22,729 bases of DNA from Chlorobiota bacterium (GTDB lineage: Bacteria; Bacteroidota; Bacteroidia; Flavobacteriales; Flavobacteriaceae): assembly GCA_013151975.1 (NCBI GenBank), contig JAADHG010000227.1:1-22729 (forward strand), written 5' to 3'. Made by a program: the position numbers and the translations under genes. The notes under the pieces were generated by a model. It searched no databases and had not been told where the DNA came from. It saw only the letters and a list, made by a program, of their open reading frames with translations. Shown here one piece after another: positions 22,429-22,729 of the stretch (its first letter is position 1; every line of letters starts with the position of its first letter).

Positions 22429-22729
22429 ATGGATTTTAGTAGTTTTTTATTAATGCGACATGAGATTTTACTTTTAGCAATTATTTTATTGCTGGTTGTA
22501 GCCGAAATTTTTATGCCTCAAAACAAAAAAAGTAGCATTGTACATTTGGCTATCTTTTTATTTGGCATTCATACCATTGTTGGATTTTTTACAATTGATG
22601 AAGGTAGTTTGTTTGGTGGTATGTTTCGTACTGACGGATTAATTCATTTCTTTAAAAATGTGCTAAATATAGGAGTGCTTATTGTGTTATTACAGTCAGC
22701 AGATTGGTTGCAGGAAAAAATAATTACTA
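22429..22729 (+). CDS. nuoN: Complex I subunit N, N-terminal part (cut by window edge)
   Basis: The ATG at 22429 opens a frame of 100 codons that runs to the right edge. The product begins MDFSSFLLMRHEILLLAIIL, followed by LLVVAEIFMPQNKKS, then hydrophobic segments and a GMFRTDGLIHFFKNVLNI stretch. This resembles the start of NuoN, in which the segment after the second helix (the D-x-hydrophobic-x-x-F pattern) precedes the core antiporter fold. Its place directly after nuoM is the standard position of nuoN. The catalytic residues lie off the edge, so activity cannot be judged. Confidence 0.88.
   Translation, partial: MDFSSFLLMRHEILLLAIILLLVVAEIFMPQNKKSSIVHLAIFLFGIHTIVGFFTIDEGSLFGGMFRTDGLIHFFKNVLNIGVLIVLLQSADWLQEKIIT

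Overview
The window looks like chromosomal DNA of a Bacteroidota bacterium, most likely a member of the Flavobacteriaceae. The evidence is AT-rich DNA with few Shine-Dalgarno sequences, several matches to the Bacteroidota -7 promoter box TAnnTTTG, a type IX secretion (T9SS) sorting domain at the left edge, and protein types common in that family. No rRNA, tRNA, CRISPR array, insertion sequence or sign of recent transfer was seen.

Layout. Positions 1-186 (minus, cut by the edge) encode the start of a small secreted protein with a T9SS sorting domain. Positions 404-2130 hold a response regulator and a sensor kinase with almost no extracytoplasmic domain. A minus-strand GT-B glycosyltransferase (2104-3162) overlaps the kinase tail to tail. 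Positions 3234-4872 form a tight trio: trmB, a LysE-type exporter and an alkyltransferase-like DNA damage protein. Positions 5081-6460 hold two Fe-S assembly genes, an Mrp/ApbC ATPase and a NifU C-terminal-domain scaffold. On the minus strand, nifJ (pyruvate:ferredoxin oxidoreductase, 6842-10375) is followed by a small cysteine-rich HEPN protein (6453-6830) and preceded by a separately terminated, very acidic 2[4Fe-4S] ferredoxin gene (10564-10914). From 11089 to the right edge a single plus-strand unit runs korA, korB, nuoA, B, C, D, H, I, J, K, L, M and N (the last cut by the edge).

How it fits together. The complex I operon goes directly from nuoD to nuoH, so the NADH-oxidising module nuoEFG is missing from it. 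The two genes leading the operon make a ferredoxin-reducing 2-oxoacid (probably 2-oxoglutarate) oxidoreductase, while pyruvate:ferredoxin oxidoreductase and an acidic ferredoxin are encoded next door. The simplest reading is a ferredoxin-based respiratory system: pyruvate and 2-oxoglutarate are oxidised to acyl-CoA, the electrons go to ferredoxin, and an 11-subunit complex I accepts them (probably at NuoI) to reduce quinone and pump ions. NuoI carries a five-lysine patch that could dock the acidic ferredoxin.

Regulation. The most novel signal is in the spacers. A palindrome of the form TGAY-N4-RTCA (Crp/Fnr-like) lies exactly 23 bp upstream of a -7-like box for each of nifJ, the ferredoxin gene and korA. 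One symmetric site serves the divergent ferredoxin and korA promoters. This predicts that one Crp/Fnr-family activator controls the whole ferredoxin and complex I system from the same (class II) position. This is inference from sequence and needs testing.
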